64,000 nucleotides of DNA from positions 2,510,492 through 2,574,491 of the forward strand of contig NZ_WUTY02000001.1 in the NCBI RefSeq assembly GCF_009828925.2, in the 5' to 3' direction. Numbering within the stretch: the first letter of the stretch is position 1; each line of letters begins with the position of its first letter. Shown piece by piece: positions 45,024 through 54,348 of the stretch. The translations under genes and the position numbers were made by a program. The stretch comes from Methylicorpusculum oleiharenae (lineage in GTDB: Bacteria; Pseudomonadota; Gammaproteobacteria; Methylococcales; Methylomonadaceae). Below the pieces are notes generated by a model. It did not search any database. It saw only the letters and a list, made by a program, of their open reading frames with translations, and had not been told where the DNA came from.

Positions 45024-45893
45024 TTACTCTTCGCCTGTTGCATCAGCATACTTCTGGCCGTCAAAAATATAAGTCGAATTTTTAGCGGGAACAGGTAGCT
45101 TTTGCTCTTCGGTTATTTCCGTGCCCTGTTTAACGATTAACAAATCAGGAAAGTTCTTGTGAGTTTCCGGTAACGCAGTGATAGTGCCGGTATAGCCCCA
45201 GCAAGGCCCCATAAGCGGCGAATCGGGTTCTGCTTCTTGTTCGGTATCGTCGCAAGAGCCGGAGTTATTTGAACCGGTTTGGATAAATCCGAGATCCTGC
45301 CAAGTGTTATTGCTAAAACCAAATAGCACTTTTCCTTCCTCAAAAAAACCGCCCATACCGTAACCAAAGTCGATCATAAAGGCGATTTGTGAGGGCGATA
45401 ATGTCAAAATTGCTGCATTTTTTACCTCCGGCGCATCGCCCCATGAGCCGATTTCGCCGACTTCCTGTTGTTTGCCAACCAGCTGCCATGCCTCATCTTT
45501 CAACACATAGGTTGCTGCACCGACAATAACCCCTTGAACATGGCTGTCGAAGGGTTCATTTTTTTCAGGATCTACTGTCTGGGTTTTGGTAAATACGACA
45601 TGATATTGCCGGTTATCCACGGTAAAGCTTTGCTCGAACCAGAGGCCGGTTAAGGCGTCAGGCGCTGTTTTGACCGATCCGCCAGGGCCTGAAACACCAA
45701 ATAAATCTGTTAAAGCTGTTGCGACATCTGGCTTTACCACTGATTTTTTCGCGGTATCAACCGGTATATTTTCCGGCGTCGTACCGGGTTCTTGAGAGCT
45801 GGAAAAATAATAGGATAGCCCGACGGTTGCTAAAACAGCGGCTGTCAAGAGTGCAATGAGCAGGGTTTTGTTCGGTGTCGGTGTTTTAGTCAT
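45024..45893 (-). CDS. Anchored periplasmic protein of unknown function in the sox cluster
   Basis: A 289-residue protein with one N-terminal membrane anchor (about 11-29), a Pro/Thr/Ser linker, and a beta-rich domain containing YHVVFTKTQTV, GVIVGAATYVL, two cysteines (GSCDD and MGPCWG) that may form a disulfide, and a C-terminal YIFDGQKYADA. I do not recognise a family. It lies between soxX and soxY on the same strand, which implies, but does not show, a link to sulfur oxidation or to envelope redox chemistry. Confidence 0.65.
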   Translation of the reverse strand: MTKTPTPNKTLLIALLTAAVLATVGLSYYFSSSQEPGTTPENIPVDTAKKSVVKPDVATALTDLFGVSGPGGSVKTAPDALTGLWFEQSFTVDNRQYHVVFTKTQTVDPEKNEPFDSHVQGVIVGAATYVLKDEAWQLVGKQQEVGEIGSWGDAPEVKNAAILTLSPSQIAFMIDFGYGMGGFFEEGKVLFGFSNNTWQDLGFIQTGSNNSGSCDDTEQEAEPDSPLMGPCWGYTGTITALPETHKNFPDLLIVKQGTEITEEQKLPVPAKNSTYIFDGQKYADATGEE

Positions 45894-45975
45894 GATGGTT
45901 GGGTGTAAGGTAATCTAATAGAATGTTGGGGCTCTCAAAGAGTCGGTCAATGGCCTGTCTTGCGTACAAAACAGT

Positions 45976-46320
45976 TTAATTTAGGGTCCAAAGGTATTCA
46001 ACAATGGCGTCGATTTCCGAGTCCGTTAAAATCCGGTTTCGACCGAATGGCGGCATGCTGGTTTCAGGGTTAAAAACGGTGGCATCCCGGATTTGTTCCC
46101 TGAGTTGTTGTTTGTTTTTAAATCGGATGGGCAGTTTAGTCAATGCCGGACCTATGTTACCGGGCGATTCTCCGTCTTCAATAGCATGGCAGGCGAGGCA
46201 ATTGCCTTTATTGCGATCGAATGCCAGTTGTTTGCCCTGTTGCGTTGGCGCGAGCGCTGCTTCTTTTAGTGGGGCGCAAGCTGATAAAAACAGCAGCAAA
46301 ATACTCGCTAAAAAGTTCAT
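45976..46320 (-). CDS. soxX: Sulfur-oxidation c-type cytochrome SoxX
   Basis: A 114-residue single-haem cytochrome, the partner of SoxA. The haem motif is in GNCLACHAIEDGESPGNIGP, and the methionine ligand in SMPPFGRNRILTDSEI. A lipobox (LLLFLSACAP) suggests it is a lipoprotein held in the membrane, an unusual but plausible form. ATG 46320 is chosen because upstream residues in the longer frame have no signal-peptide character. It is 28 bases after thiE. Confidence 0.85.
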   Translation of the reverse strand: MNFLASILLLFLSACAPLKEAALAPTQQGKQLAFDRNKGNCLACHAIEDGESPGNIGPALTKLPIRFKNKQQLREQIRDATVFNPETSMPPFGRNRILTDSEIDAIVEYLWTLN

Positions 46321-46348
46321 CTGATGATCCCTTTTACTGTTCAGTAAA

Positions 46349-46963
46349 TTATTCAAACAAGGCCTGATAGGTCCGTGCGGCCTGTTCCGGTTCATGGTCA
46401 AACAGTCCTCCAATCACGGCCAGAAAATCAGCACCGGCTTGAACTAACTGATGCCCGTTTTCCGGCAGAATGCCGCCAATTGCAACGAGGGGAATGGTCA
46501 GTTGTTGTTTGGCTAGGAGAAGCGTGGTCAATTCCGCCGGAGCGGCTAAAGGTTTCGAATTGGAAGGAAAAAACCGCCCGAATGCGACATAGTCTGCACC
46601 CTCTTGTTCAGCGGTTTTAGCGCGTTCCAGGTCGTTATAACAAGAGACACCGATAATCGCTGTGTCACCCAGCCGTTCTCGGGCTTTGGCAATCAGTCCA
46701 TCCTCTCTGCCCAAATGGACACCGTCTGCATGGAGCTGAGCTGCCAAGTCAATACTGTCATTGATAATCAGCGGGACTTTATGGCTTCTGCATAAAGCCA
46801 GTAAGGCTTGACCCAGCGCCAGGGCATCGGCAGGCTGTTTATCCCGGTATTGAACGATAACGGCTCCCCCTCGAATGGCGGCCGCAACTTCCTGAATAAC
46901 GGTTTCCGCACTTTTATTTTCAGTTTGTGTAATGGCATAAAGCCCTTTAGACGGCAGTTTCAT
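46349..46963 (-). CDS. thiE: Thiamine phosphate synthase
   Basis: A 204-residue TIM-barrel enzyme that joins hydroxymethylpyrimidine pyrophosphate and thiazole phosphate. Family motifs: VQYRDKQ, LIINDSIDLAAQLHADGVHLG, IIGVSCYN, DYVAFGRFFPSNSKP and VAIGGI. ATG 46963 overlaps the thiD stop (ATGA); the in-frame start at 46981 would overlap more. The order thiD-thiE is common. Confidence 0.94.
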   Translation of the reverse strand: MKLPSKGLYAITQTENKSAETVIQEVAAAIRGGAVIVQYRDKQPADALALGQALLALCRSHKVPLIINDSIDLAAQLHADGVHLGREDGLIAKARERLGDTAIIGVSCYNDLERAKTAEQEGADYVAFGRFFPSNSKPLAAPAELTTLLLAKQQLTIPLVAIGGILPENGHQLVQAGADFLAVIGGLFDHEPEQAARTYQALFE

Positions 46964-47751
46964 AGGGAAGTAGGTGTCCAAAATAATCTGGCGGGGTTGT
47001 GTTGGCCCTGGCCAGGGCGATAAGCGTTTTGCAGCGCGTTCCAGGTATAGTCTTGAGCCCGCGATACGGCATCCGGAAGCTCCAAACCCTGCGCTATCAA
47101 GCCGGCTATAGCGGCTGCCAATGTGCAGCCCGAACCGTGATAGCTGTAAGGCAGCCTGGCGCAGGCAAATGATTTTATCATCTGACCGTCTTGGTACAGC
47201 TGATTGGATACCGCCTCGGTGTCTTCGTGAGTGCCGGTAATCAAAACGGCATTACAACCCATTTTCATCAGTTTCATGGCGGCATCGGTCAGATCTTCTG
47301 AGTCGGTTAGCCGCCGGGCTTCGATGCTGTTGGGCGTTAGTAAATGGGTTAGCGGTAACAGCCGGGTTTTGAGCGAGATTAAAAGTTGTTCAGTAGCCAG
47401 TTCCGTTCCGCCGCCTGCTGCTAAAACCGGATCTAGAACGACAGGTATCTGTGGGTAATCCTGTAAAATGCTGCAAATGGCTTCAGCCGTTTCATGATGT
47501 CCTATTAAGCCGATTTTAAACGCTTTTACCGGAAAATCGGCGAGGACGGTCCTTGCCTGACTGATAATGTTTTCAGGTCTTTGTGGAATAATTTTTTTTA
47601 CATTCCGGCTGTCTTGCTCAGTAAGTGCCGTTACGACACTGGCGGCATGACAGCTGAAACTGATCAGCGTTTCGATATCGGCCTGAATGCCTGCACCGCC
47701 GCTGGGATCGTGGCCTGAAAAGCAAAGAACAGAAGGTCTGTCGCCGGTCAT
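46960..47751 (-). CDS. thiD: Hydroxymethylpyrimidine/phosphomethylpyrimidine kinase
   Basis: A 263-residue ribokinase-fold enzyme that makes HMP-PP for thiamine. Visible are GHDPSGGAGIQADIETL, VKAFKIGLIG, PVVLDPVL and the anion hole SYHGSGCTLAAAIA near the C terminus. It lies seven bases after hemJ. No THI-box riboswitch was found in front of the cluster. Confidence 0.95.
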   Translation of the reverse strand: MTGDRPSVLCFSGHDPSGGAGIQADIETLISFSCHAASVVTALTEQDSRNVKKIIPQRPENIISQARTVLADFPVKAFKIGLIGHHETAEAICSILQDYPQIPVVLDPVLAAGGGTELATEQLLISLKTRLLPLTHLLTPNSIEARRLTDSEDLTDAAMKLMKMGCNAVLITGTHEDTEAVSNQLYQDGQMIKSFACARLPYSYHGSGCTLAAAIAGLIAQGLELPDAVSRAQDYTWNALQNAYRPGQGQHNPARLFWTPTSL

Positions 47752-47758
47752 CAGAAGC

Positions 47759-48184
47759 TCAGAACGGTTTGACGACAGCCAAAATGATAATGCCGATCAA
47801 AAACAGCACGGGCACTTCGTTCATCCAGCGGTAATAAACATGGGAATGCGTATTACGGTCATGTTTAAAATCCAGCAGCCATTTGCCGCAATAAACATGA
47901 TAAACCACCATTAGCGCAAGCATCGTCAGCTTGACGTGCAGCCAACCGCTTTGCGAATACATCACCCAGGCATAATCAATCAGCATCCAGATGCCGAATA
48001 TAAAAGTGACAATCATGCCCGGTGTCATGATGCCGAAAAACAATTTCCGCTCCATGACTTTAAAGCGTTCATTGCTAATTTCATCGGAACTCATGGCGTG
48101 ATAAACATACAGACGCGGCAGATAAAACAGCCCTGCAAACCAGGTCACCATAAAAATTAAATGTAACGCTTTTAGCCAAAGCAT
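47759..48184 (-). CDS. hemJ: Protoporphyrinogen oxidase HemJ
   Basis: A 141-residue membrane protein with four helices of the HemJ/UPF0093 family, which oxidises protoporphyrinogen IX in haem synthesis in bacteria lacking HemG and HemY. Conserved points: histidine in LKALHLIFMVTWFAGLFYLPRL (shown in part), the LFFGIMTPG stretch, and the histidine-lysine pair in WLHVKLTML. It starts four bases after the TlpA-like gene's stop. Confidence 0.9.
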   Translation of the reverse strand: MLWLKALHLIFMVTWFAGLFYLPRLYVYHAMSSDEISNERFKVMERKLFFGIMTPGMIVTFIFGIWMLIDYAWVMYSQSGWLHVKLTMLALMVVYHVYCGKWLLDFKHDRNTHSHVYYRWMNEVPVLFLIGIIILAVVKPF

Positions 48185-48188
48185 AAGC

Positions 48189-48689
48189 TTATCCTTTTAA
48201 TAAGGTTTCAATCAGCCGGGATAATTCGGCGGGTTCAAATGCGCCGGTGATCTGTTGGACAATCACTCCGTCAGCGTCGATTACGAAAGTGGTTGGCGTC
48301 AATCGCACCTCCCCGAAAGCGCGCGCATGTTCGGCACGTAAATCCAATGCTACATAATAGGGTATCTGTTTTGCTTTGGACATTTCAACCACATGATTTG
48401 GCGGGTCGTAATACATGGCAATAGCGATAATTTCAAGCCCCTTATCGCGGTAAGCCTGATAAAGGTCAATCAGATCCGGAATTTCTTTAACGCAGACAGC
48501 GCAGTCGGTCGCCCAAAACGTAACGATGACAGGTTTACCTTTAAACGAGCTTAACTGAAGGGTTTGGCCGGTGATGGTCAACAATGAGGCATCGGGTGCT
48601 TGCAAAGATTGGCTTTTGCTAGTCCAAAAAACGGCGGCAGTGATGAGTAAAGCCAGAACAAGTCCCATGATCCTGATGTTAAAGGGCAT
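48189..48689 (-). CDS. TlpA-like thioredoxin-fold protein
   Basis: A 166-residue periplasmic protein with an N-terminal membrane anchor or signal (about 5-22) and an AhpC/TSA-Redoxin domain. The active site is FWATDCAVCVKEIP, a CxxC (CAVC), with cis-proline in LTPTTFVID. TlpA/ResA-type proteins reduce or deliver thiols in cytochrome c or copper-site assembly. In this position it may serve the sox cytochromes or haem pathway (hemJ is next), which is inference. ATG 48689 is chosen; a TTG start six codons upstream is possible. Confidence 0.85.
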   Translation of the reverse strand: MPFNIRIMGLVLALLITAAVFWTSKSQSLQAPDASLLTITGQTLQLSSFKGKPVIVTFWATDCAVCVKEIPDLIDLYQAYRDKGLEIIAIAMYYDPPNHVVEMSKAKQIPYYVALDLRAEHARAFGEVRLTPTTFVIDADGVIVQQITGAFEPAELSRLIETLLKG

Positions 48690-48798
48690 ATTGAGATGAA
48701 GCTCCAAGGGTCAATGCGGATTATCATTAGTCTATCAAGTCTTGACGGGCGATAGTGAGCAATTCCCCGTATGAACTTATAATGCGGTTTTGAGGATT

Positions 48799-48894
48799 GG
48801 GGTAAGCCTTGCACACGGAACGCCGTATCCCTTTCCATGGGGGCTTGACGGCAGCATCCCTGCTGTCGACATCCTCGCAAAGCTTTTTACCCCT
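48799..48894. repeat. Dispersed hairpin element, related core
   Basis: GGGGTAAGCCTT (48799) and AAGCTTTTTACCCC form imperfect inverted ends. The core has ACGCCGTA, a CATGG box and GGCAGCATCCCTGCTGTCG, matching the order of boxes in the 36.4- and 54.4-kb elements. Not coding. Confidence 0.6.
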
Positions 48895-48980
48895 ACCCTG
48901 AGTTGAATTGAAGTTGACTCAAATCTAAAGGGGAGACAGCTGCGGGTTTTGAATCTCAAAGAATCGGGTTTAACACGCCT

Positions 48981-50675
48981 TCAAGTCAGGATTATTTGCC
49001 GTTTATGTAATGCTCTGACGGCCGGTTGCTTTGTAATGGTCAGTAAGGTTGAGTCTGGAAGCTCTCTCATGATCATTCGTATCATTTCAACCTCGTCTTC
49101 AGGATTTAGCGAATTAAAGGCTTCCTGCATCATAATCCATTTGGGTCGGTGCAACAGTAATCGCACCATGCCCAGCCGTTGTTGTTGCTCACGTTCCAGG
49201 TTCTTTTCCCAATCACCCGTTTCATCTAGTTGCGCAATCAGATCTCTTAGCCCTACCTGTTCCATCGAAGATTCCAACGCTTCTTGATTGAAGGCGTCGC
49301 TTTCGGATGGATAACAGATTGCCATACGCAATGAGCCCGTAGGCAGGTAAGGGCGGGGCGGCATGAAAAACATCGCGTCGTCGTCGGGTAATTCAATCGT
49401 TCCCTCGCCCCAGGGCCATAGGCGTGCCATGGCTTTAAACAACTTATTGCCGGTGTAGGGATTACCGGCGAGTAAAATACGTTCGCCCGCGTTGATTTCC
49501 GCATCCAGTCCTTCGATACAAACAATGCCATCCAGACGTGACAGGCAAAGCTTGTCGAAACGTAAAATGGAATCTTCATTCTTTTTCACAACGATGCGAT
49601 GAGGATCGGATTTAGCTATTTCTTCCTCCAGTTGAACCAATACTTCGTTGAGTCCCAACACACGCTCCACCGAGGCTCGCCATTCGGCGACCCTCCCCAT
49701 GTTGTCAACCGGCCATGACAAGGCGGAAACCATGTGCTGAAAGGCTTGCGCTGATTGCATCAAGGCGCCGAGACTGATGCTGCCCAGGATATAACGGGGT
49801 GCTGAAACCAGGATAGGAAAGGCCATGGACAATACCGAATAACCTGAACTGAACAGTAGTATTTTTGCCCATGCGTTGGTTTGTTGATGCCAGACACTGA
49901 TGATGTCACCAAACAAGGCATGAAAGTGAGGATTTTCATGGCGTTCACCGTGGATCAAAGCAATGGCCATGGAATTTTCCCTGGCTTTAACCAGGCCAAA
50001 ACGGAAATTGGCTTCCACCGTTTGTCTGTCGTCGGTTGCCTTGGTGAGCGGGCGGCCTATCCACCAGCCCAGTGTTGAGGCGCAGGCGGCATAGATTATG
50101 GATAGCCAAACCAAGTGGCCGGATATAGGTATTTCAACCAAAAACAGATCAAGCGTAATGGTTCCGGATAAATCCCAAAGAATTTCGGTGAAACTGATCA
50201 GTAATAAGATGCAATACAGCAAGCTGTGAATCAGATCGATGGCTAACTCGGTAGCGATGCGAATATCTTCGGCGATCCTGCCGTCCGGATTGTCGTGCTT
50301 GCCGGGAATATGGGTAATCAGGTAATGCCGGCCGTTGTGCATCCATTGGCCGATCAATTTATCAGTCAGCCAGCCGCGCCAGTCAAGCTGCAGGCGGCGT
50401 TTAACCATAAAGTGGGATGCGGTAACCGCCATGTTGGCGATGAAAATCAACACTATCAGGCCAACCTGTGTGAAGAATTTGGTCATCGACTGCTGGTCCA
50501 GTGCGTCGAACAACGCAGCGCTCCACATTGTAATGACTACTGAAATGGTGATTTGCAGGATGGTCAAAACCACTAAAGCCACCGAAAAACCGATAATGGT
50601 GTTTTTATTTTGGGATTGCCAAAAAGGTCCGGCAAGCCGGATAAAATCTAGAAAAAATCTGCTTTTGGTCTGCAT
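48981..50675 (-). CDS. SbmA/YddA-type ABC transporter with degenerate ATPase motifs
   Basis: A 564-residue protein with six N-terminal helices in the SbmA/BacA-like (ABCD) family arrangement and a C-terminal nucleotide-binding domain. The usual motifs are badly altered: the P-loop is LLAGNPYTGNKLFK with no GK[ST], the signature is NLEREQQQRLG without LSGGQ, the Walker B equivalent is WIMMQEAFNSL (D replaced by Q), and the H-loop histidine is replaced in TITKQPAV. The frame is intact and starts with AAGGAG before ATG 50675. It may act as a regulator, a partner for another NBD, or an ATP-independent peptide channel. Substrate unknown. Confidence 0.85.
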   Translation of the reverse strand: MQTKSRFFLDFIRLAGPFWQSQNKNTIIGFSVALVVLTILQITISVVITMWSAALFDALDQQSMTKFFTQVGLIVLIFIANMAVTASHFMVKRRLQLDWRGWLTDKLIGQWMHNGRHYLITHIPGKHDNPDGRIAEDIRIATELAIDLIHSLLYCILLLISFTEILWDLSGTITLDLFLVEIPISGHLVWLSIIYAACASTLGWWIGRPLTKATDDRQTVEANFRFGLVKARENSMAIALIHGERHENPHFHALFGDIISVWHQQTNAWAKILLFSSGYSVLSMAFPILVSAPRYILGSISLGALMQSAQAFQHMVSALSWPVDNMGRVAEWRASVERVLGLNEVLVQLEEEIAKSDPHRIVVKKNEDSILRFDKLCLSRLDGIVCIEGLDAEINAGERILLAGNPYTGNKLFKAMARLWPWGEGTIELPDDDAMFFMPPRPYLPTGSLRMAICYPSESDAFNQEALESSMEQVGLRDLIAQLDETGDWEKNLEREQQQRLGMVRLLLHRPKWIMMQEAFNSLNPEDEVEMIRMIMRELPDSTLLTITKQPAVRALHKRQIILT

Positions 50676-51173
50676 GCCTTACTCCTTGCTCAGTTGATCC
50701 GCCACTATTGAAGAAGCTTTGCGCTTAACAATGCCAACTCTACCGTTTTTCTGGTGGTGAGAGCTGTGGCTCTGCTCTGGGTTTAGCCTGGCGGTGAAAA
50801 TGCAGGCATCCTGTTTCACGAAGGCCTGCTTGTTATAGTTATAGTGTTCGCATGAGAAATCGGTTTTATCTGTCCTGTAACCCTATATTCCAAGATGAGA
50901 AGGGTATGGGGGTGCCAAAATTTGAAGTAACAAAAGTATAAAAGTTTATCAGGAAAATATTGAAGAAATTACAACAGATTAAGTCGCCATTGCAGTCGCT
51001 AGAATGACTCGCACTTTAAATGCAATTCTATTGAACATTCCGGCACTGATTTTTTTTAGTAAATAGTCTATTGGATGAGCTTTACTCATTTCCATTAATT
51101 TCGAGTTACTGCAATGATGTCAAAACTGTTAAGCTATGCGTTTTAACTTTCACTTTCTTTCAAATTTCTGGTC
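50676..51173. other. 498-base gap before serA
   Basis: No gene. It contains a degraded end of the MITE-like family (50910-50940) and a short AT-rich region likely to hold the serA promoter. Confidence 0.5.
50910..50940. repeat. Relic end of the dispersed MITE-like family
   Basis: GGTGCCAAAATTTGAAGTAA followed by CAAAAGTATA matches the right end of the elements at 16.9 and 36.5 kb (AAATTTGAAGTGCGAAAGGTATA type), with changes. The rest of the element is not visible. Confidence 0.5.
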
Positions 51174-52754
51174 ATGTACAAAATACTCATATCCGACAAA
51201 TTAGCTGAAGCAGGCATCAATTACCTGAATGATCAGGATGGAATTCATATTCATATTCAAACGGGTTTAAAAGAAGACGAATTGTGTCAAATTATCGGTG
51301 AGTATGATGCGCTGTTGATCCGTAGCGATACTAAAGTGACTGAAAAAGTGCTGAAAGCGGCTACGAAACTCAAGGTGGTGGGCCGTGCCGGGATCGGTGT
51401 CGATAACGTCGATATCGCCGCTGCGACTGAGCAGGGCATTATTGTCATGAACACGCCTGATGCCAATGCAACGACCACAGCCGAACTGGCCATTGCCCAC
51501 ATGTTATCGCTGAGCCGTCATTTACCCGCTGCCGATCGCTCTATCCGTGCAGGAAAATGGGAACGTTCCAAGTTGATGGGTTCTGAAGTCGCACACAAAA
51601 CGCTGGCTATTCTCGGTTTTGGTACCATAGGCCGTATTGCTTCTCAGCGTGGTCTGGGTTTGGGTATGGAAGTAATTGCTTATGATCCGTTTGTGACGCC
51701 TGAAATTTTTGAGCGTTACGGTGTTCAATCCGTCGATTTGGAAGAACTGGTCAAACGAGCAGATTATCTGACATTGCACTGTCCGTTGATCGAAAAAACC
51801 AAAGGCATTATCGGCAGTGCACAAATGGCCATGATGAAAAAAGAAGCGATGATCATCAATTGTGCCCGAGGCGGATTGATAGATGAAGCGGCGTTATACG
51901 ATGCGCTGAAAAACAATCGCATAGCCGGAGCCGCACTGGATGTGTTTGAACACGAGCCGCCGGTAAATTCACCGCTGCTGGAGCTGGACAATATTGTTTT
52001 TACGCCGCATTTGGGCGCGTCGACTGCAGAAGCCCAAGTGGCCGTCAGTGTCGAAATCGCCAGACAAGCCGTGATTTATCTTAAAACCGGCGAGGCTGTC
52101 AATGCCTTGAACTTGCCGCGCTTGTCCGCTGAACAATTGAAAAAAGCAAGCCAGTACATGGGCTTGGCCAATATTCTGGGCAAAGTGCTTGCCGGACTTG
52201 CAACTCAGCCTTTGGAACGTATCGAAGTGGCATTATTCGGTAAAGCGGCTGAAGTTGATGTGAGACCGGTATCCATAGAAGCATTGGTGGGTGTTTTATC
52301 CGGTAAGGTTTCAACGCCGGTAAACCGCGTCAACGCCGAAAAAATAGCCAAGCGTCAAGGCATCTCGCTGGTTGAATCAAAAACCGAGGAAACACATGAC
52401 TTTTTATCACTGGTCAAAGTAACCGGCTTTTTTGGAAATGAGTCTGTCAGCCTGTCTGGCACGTTATTGGGTGAGCGCCGGCCTCGTCTGGTTCAGGTAG
52501 ATCAGTTCGAAGTTGAAGTTGTGCCTGAAGGCACGTTGATTTTTACCCGTCACGATGACAAGCCGGGCGTGATTTCGTCTATCAGTAGCGTTTTGGGAGA
52601 ATCCAACATCAATATAAGCCGGATGGAAGTTGGCGGAGCCAATAATGAAATGGCTATGGCGGTGATCAGTATTTCCGAGCCGTTGAACGATGATTTACTG
52701 GCTCAGTTGTGCGATATTCCAGCAGTTCATCGCGCGGCTCAGGTCATTCTATGA
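51174..52754 (+). CDS. serA: D-3-phosphoglycerate dehydrogenase
   Basis: A 526-residue enzyme for the first step of serine synthesis. It is the long form: N-terminal substrate domain, Rossmann NAD domain (ILGFGTIGRIASQRGLGLGM, about 145-164), catalytic arginine, glutamate and histidine (NCARGGLIDE, DVFEHEPP, FTPHLGAST), an intervening ASB domain (about 320-450) and a C-terminal ACT domain (HDDKPGVISSISSVLGESNI) for allosteric control. In serine-cycle or RuMP organisms it supplies one-carbon metabolism. Its stop overlaps the serB start. Confidence 0.96.
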   Translation: MYKILISDKLAEAGINYLNDQDGIHIHIQTGLKEDELCQIIGEYDALLIRSDTKVTEKVLKAATKLKVVGRAGIGVDNVDIAAATEQGIIVMNTPDANATTTAELAIAHMLSLSRHLPAADRSIRAGKWERSKLMGSEVAHKTLAILGFGTIGRIASQRGLGLGMEVIAYDPFVTPEIFERYGVQSVDLEELVKRADYLTLHCPLIEKTKGIIGSAQMAMMKKEAMIINCARGGLIDEAALYDALKNNRIAGAALDVFEHEPPVNSPLLELDNIVFTPHLGASTAEAQVAVSVEIARQAVIYLKTGEAVNALNLPRLSAEQLKKASQYMGLANILGKVLAGLATQPLERIEVALFGKAAEVDVRPVSIEALVGVLSGKVSTPVNRVNAEKIAKRQGISLVESKTEETHDFLSLVKVTGFFGNESVSLSGTLLGERRPRLVQVDQFEVEVVPEGTLIFTRHDDKPGVISSISSVLGESNINISRMEVGGANNEMAMAVISISEPLNDDLLAQLCDIPAVHRAAQVIL

Positions 52755-53392
52755 GTTTTGACCGTATCTGTTTTGATTTTGACAGTACGCTGAGCAAAAT
52801 CGAAGGGATAGATGAATTGGCAAAAAGAGCGGGCATGGGTGAAGAAATGGCCCGTTTGACCGACCAGGCAATGAACGGTGAGGTGCCGTTAGAGGCCGTT
52901 TACGGCCATCGCCTGGAAATGATAAAGCCCGACAAACAGGCTATTGATTGGTTGGCAGATGAATATATCCGCGAAAAAGTTGCCGGTGTTGAGGCGCTGT
53001 TCACTGAGTTAACGGCACTGGGTAAGTCCGTGTACATTGTCAGTGGCGGAATCCGTCAGGCTATTTGGCCCATGGCGTCACTGCTCAATTTACCCGAAAG
53101 CCATGTGTTTGCGGTGGATATCTTTTTTAACGAAGATGGCAGTTATCGCGACTTTGATCGCGCATCAACCTTGGCCAGAGCCGGCGGAAAAGCTCAGGTT
53201 TGCAAACAGCTAAGTCAAGCCGGACAACGCTTGGCGATGGTTGGAGACGGCAAAACCGATCTTGAATCCAAGCAGGCGGGCGCTTTTTTTATTGGTTTTG
53301 GCGGGGTTGTTGCCAGACCGATTGTCCAGGAGCAGGCGGATCACTTCATCAGCGAGCCCTCTTTGCAGGCTGTTTTGGATTACTTGAGATAA
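52751..53392 (+). CDS. serB: Phosphoserine phosphatase-like HAD hydrolase
   Basis: A 213-residue HAD enzyme with motif I FDFDSTLSK (the nucleophile aspartate and DxDST pattern), VSGGIRQAI (motif II serine), and GDGKTDLES (motif IV). Together with the ATGA overlap with serA this supports a role as phosphoserine phosphatase, completing serine synthesis. Some proteins of this build act on other phosphomonoesters. The frame extends upstream to 52709 only as open sequence. Confidence 0.88.
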   Translation: MSFDRICFDFDSTLSKIEGIDELAKRAGMGEEMARLTDQAMNGEVPLEAVYGHRLEMIKPDKQAIDWLADEYIREKVAGVEALFTELTALGKSVYIVSGGIRQAIWPMASLLNLPESHVFAVDIFFNEDGSYRDFDRASTLARAGGKAQVCKQLSQAGQRLAMVGDGKTDLESKQAGAFFIGFGGVVARPIVQEQADHFISEPSLQAVLDYLR

Positions 53393-53400
53393 TTGTCATT

Positions 53401-53437
53401 CGATCTTGTGAGTCCTCGTCAAGTACTCACAAGATCG
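53401..53437. other. 13-bp perfect hairpin between serB and yebC
   Basis: CGATCTTGTGAGT (53401-53413) and ACTCACAAGATCG (53425-53437) around an 11-base loop. There is no T tract after it, so either a Rho-assisted stop, an RNA-processing site or an operator. Confidence 0.6.
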
Positions 53438-53539
53438 ATCCCCTGATTCGATCGATTGAATCTTCATTGACTTAAATTCGATAAGCTGCAGGCAGAATGG
53501 TAGAATCCGCAGTTTTTTATTACAGATTTAGAGAGAAGT

Positions 53540-54292
53540 ATGGCTGGACATAGTAAGTGGGCTAACATAAAACACAGAAAAGCCGGACAAGACGCCAAAC
53601 GCGGCAAGATTTTCACAAAAATGATTCGTGAAATTTCTGTCGCAGCTAAATCGGGAGGAGGCGATCCTGCCAGCAATCCTACCTTGCGCACCGCAATCGA
53701 TAAAGCGTTGGGCGCTAACATGAAGCGCGACACCATCGATAACACCATCAAAAAAGCGTTGGGCGTTCAAGATGGCGCCAATTACGAGGAAGTGCGCTAT
53801 GAAGGCTATGGACCCGGCGGTGCGGCCATCATGGTTGATTGTTTAACCGATAACCGTAACCGAACTGTAGGCGAAGTGCGTCATGCTTTCACGAAGGCGG
53901 GCGGAAATTTGGGGACGGATGGTTCTGTTGCTTATTTGTTCACTAAAGTGGGCATTATCAGTTTTCCCGATACGGTGGATGAAGATGCCATTATCGAAGC
54001 GGCGCTGGAAGCGGGTGTCGATGATGTGGTTACCAATGAAGACGGGACCATTGATGTGACGACAGCGCCTGAAAACTATCTTGAAGTTAAAGAGTCGTTG
54101 ATTGCCTCGGGTTTCGTTCCCGAGAATTCGGAGGTGACCATGCAGGCTTCCACCCAAGCTGATTTGGATCAAAATGATGCCGAGAAGTTGTTGCGGCTGA
54201 TTGACCGTTTAGAGGATTTGGATGATGTGCAAAATGTCTATTCGAATGCCGAAATCAGCGAGGAAATAATGAATAACATGGCTGTTGATTAA
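53540..54292 (+). CDS. yebC: YebC/PmpR family regulator or translation factor
   Basis: A 250-residue protein with the invariant start [20 protein letters not shown] and the [20 protein letters not shown] block. YebC-family proteins bind DNA as transcription regulators and more recently are seen to help ribosomes pass difficult (proline-rich) sequences; the exact role here is not established. GAGAGAAG precedes the ATG. It is upstream of ruvCAB with a repeat element between, the usual gene order. Confidence 0.95.
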   Translation: MAGHSKWANIKHRKAGQDAKRGKIFTKMIREISVAAKSGGGDPASNPTLRTAIDKALGANMKRDTIDNTIKKALGVQDGANYEEVRYEGYGPGGAAIMVDCLTDNRNRTVGEVRHAFTKAGGNLGTDGSVAYLFTKVGIISFPDTVDEDAIIEAALEAGVDDVVTNEDGTIDVTTAPENYLEVKESLIASGFVPENSEVTMQASTQADLDQNDAEKLLRLIDRLEDLDDVQNVYSNAEISEEIMNNMAVD

Positions 54293-54348
54293 GCGCTTAT
54301 TCATTCGAGTTATAAAAAAATCGTAACTACTCGCCCGCTTTGAATTAA

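Noticed and set aside
48700-48980. Possible THI-box riboswitch upstream of the cluster containing thiD and thiE
   Set aside because: The conserved CTGAGA and GGGGTG elements were not found; the region holds a dispersed hairpin element instead.
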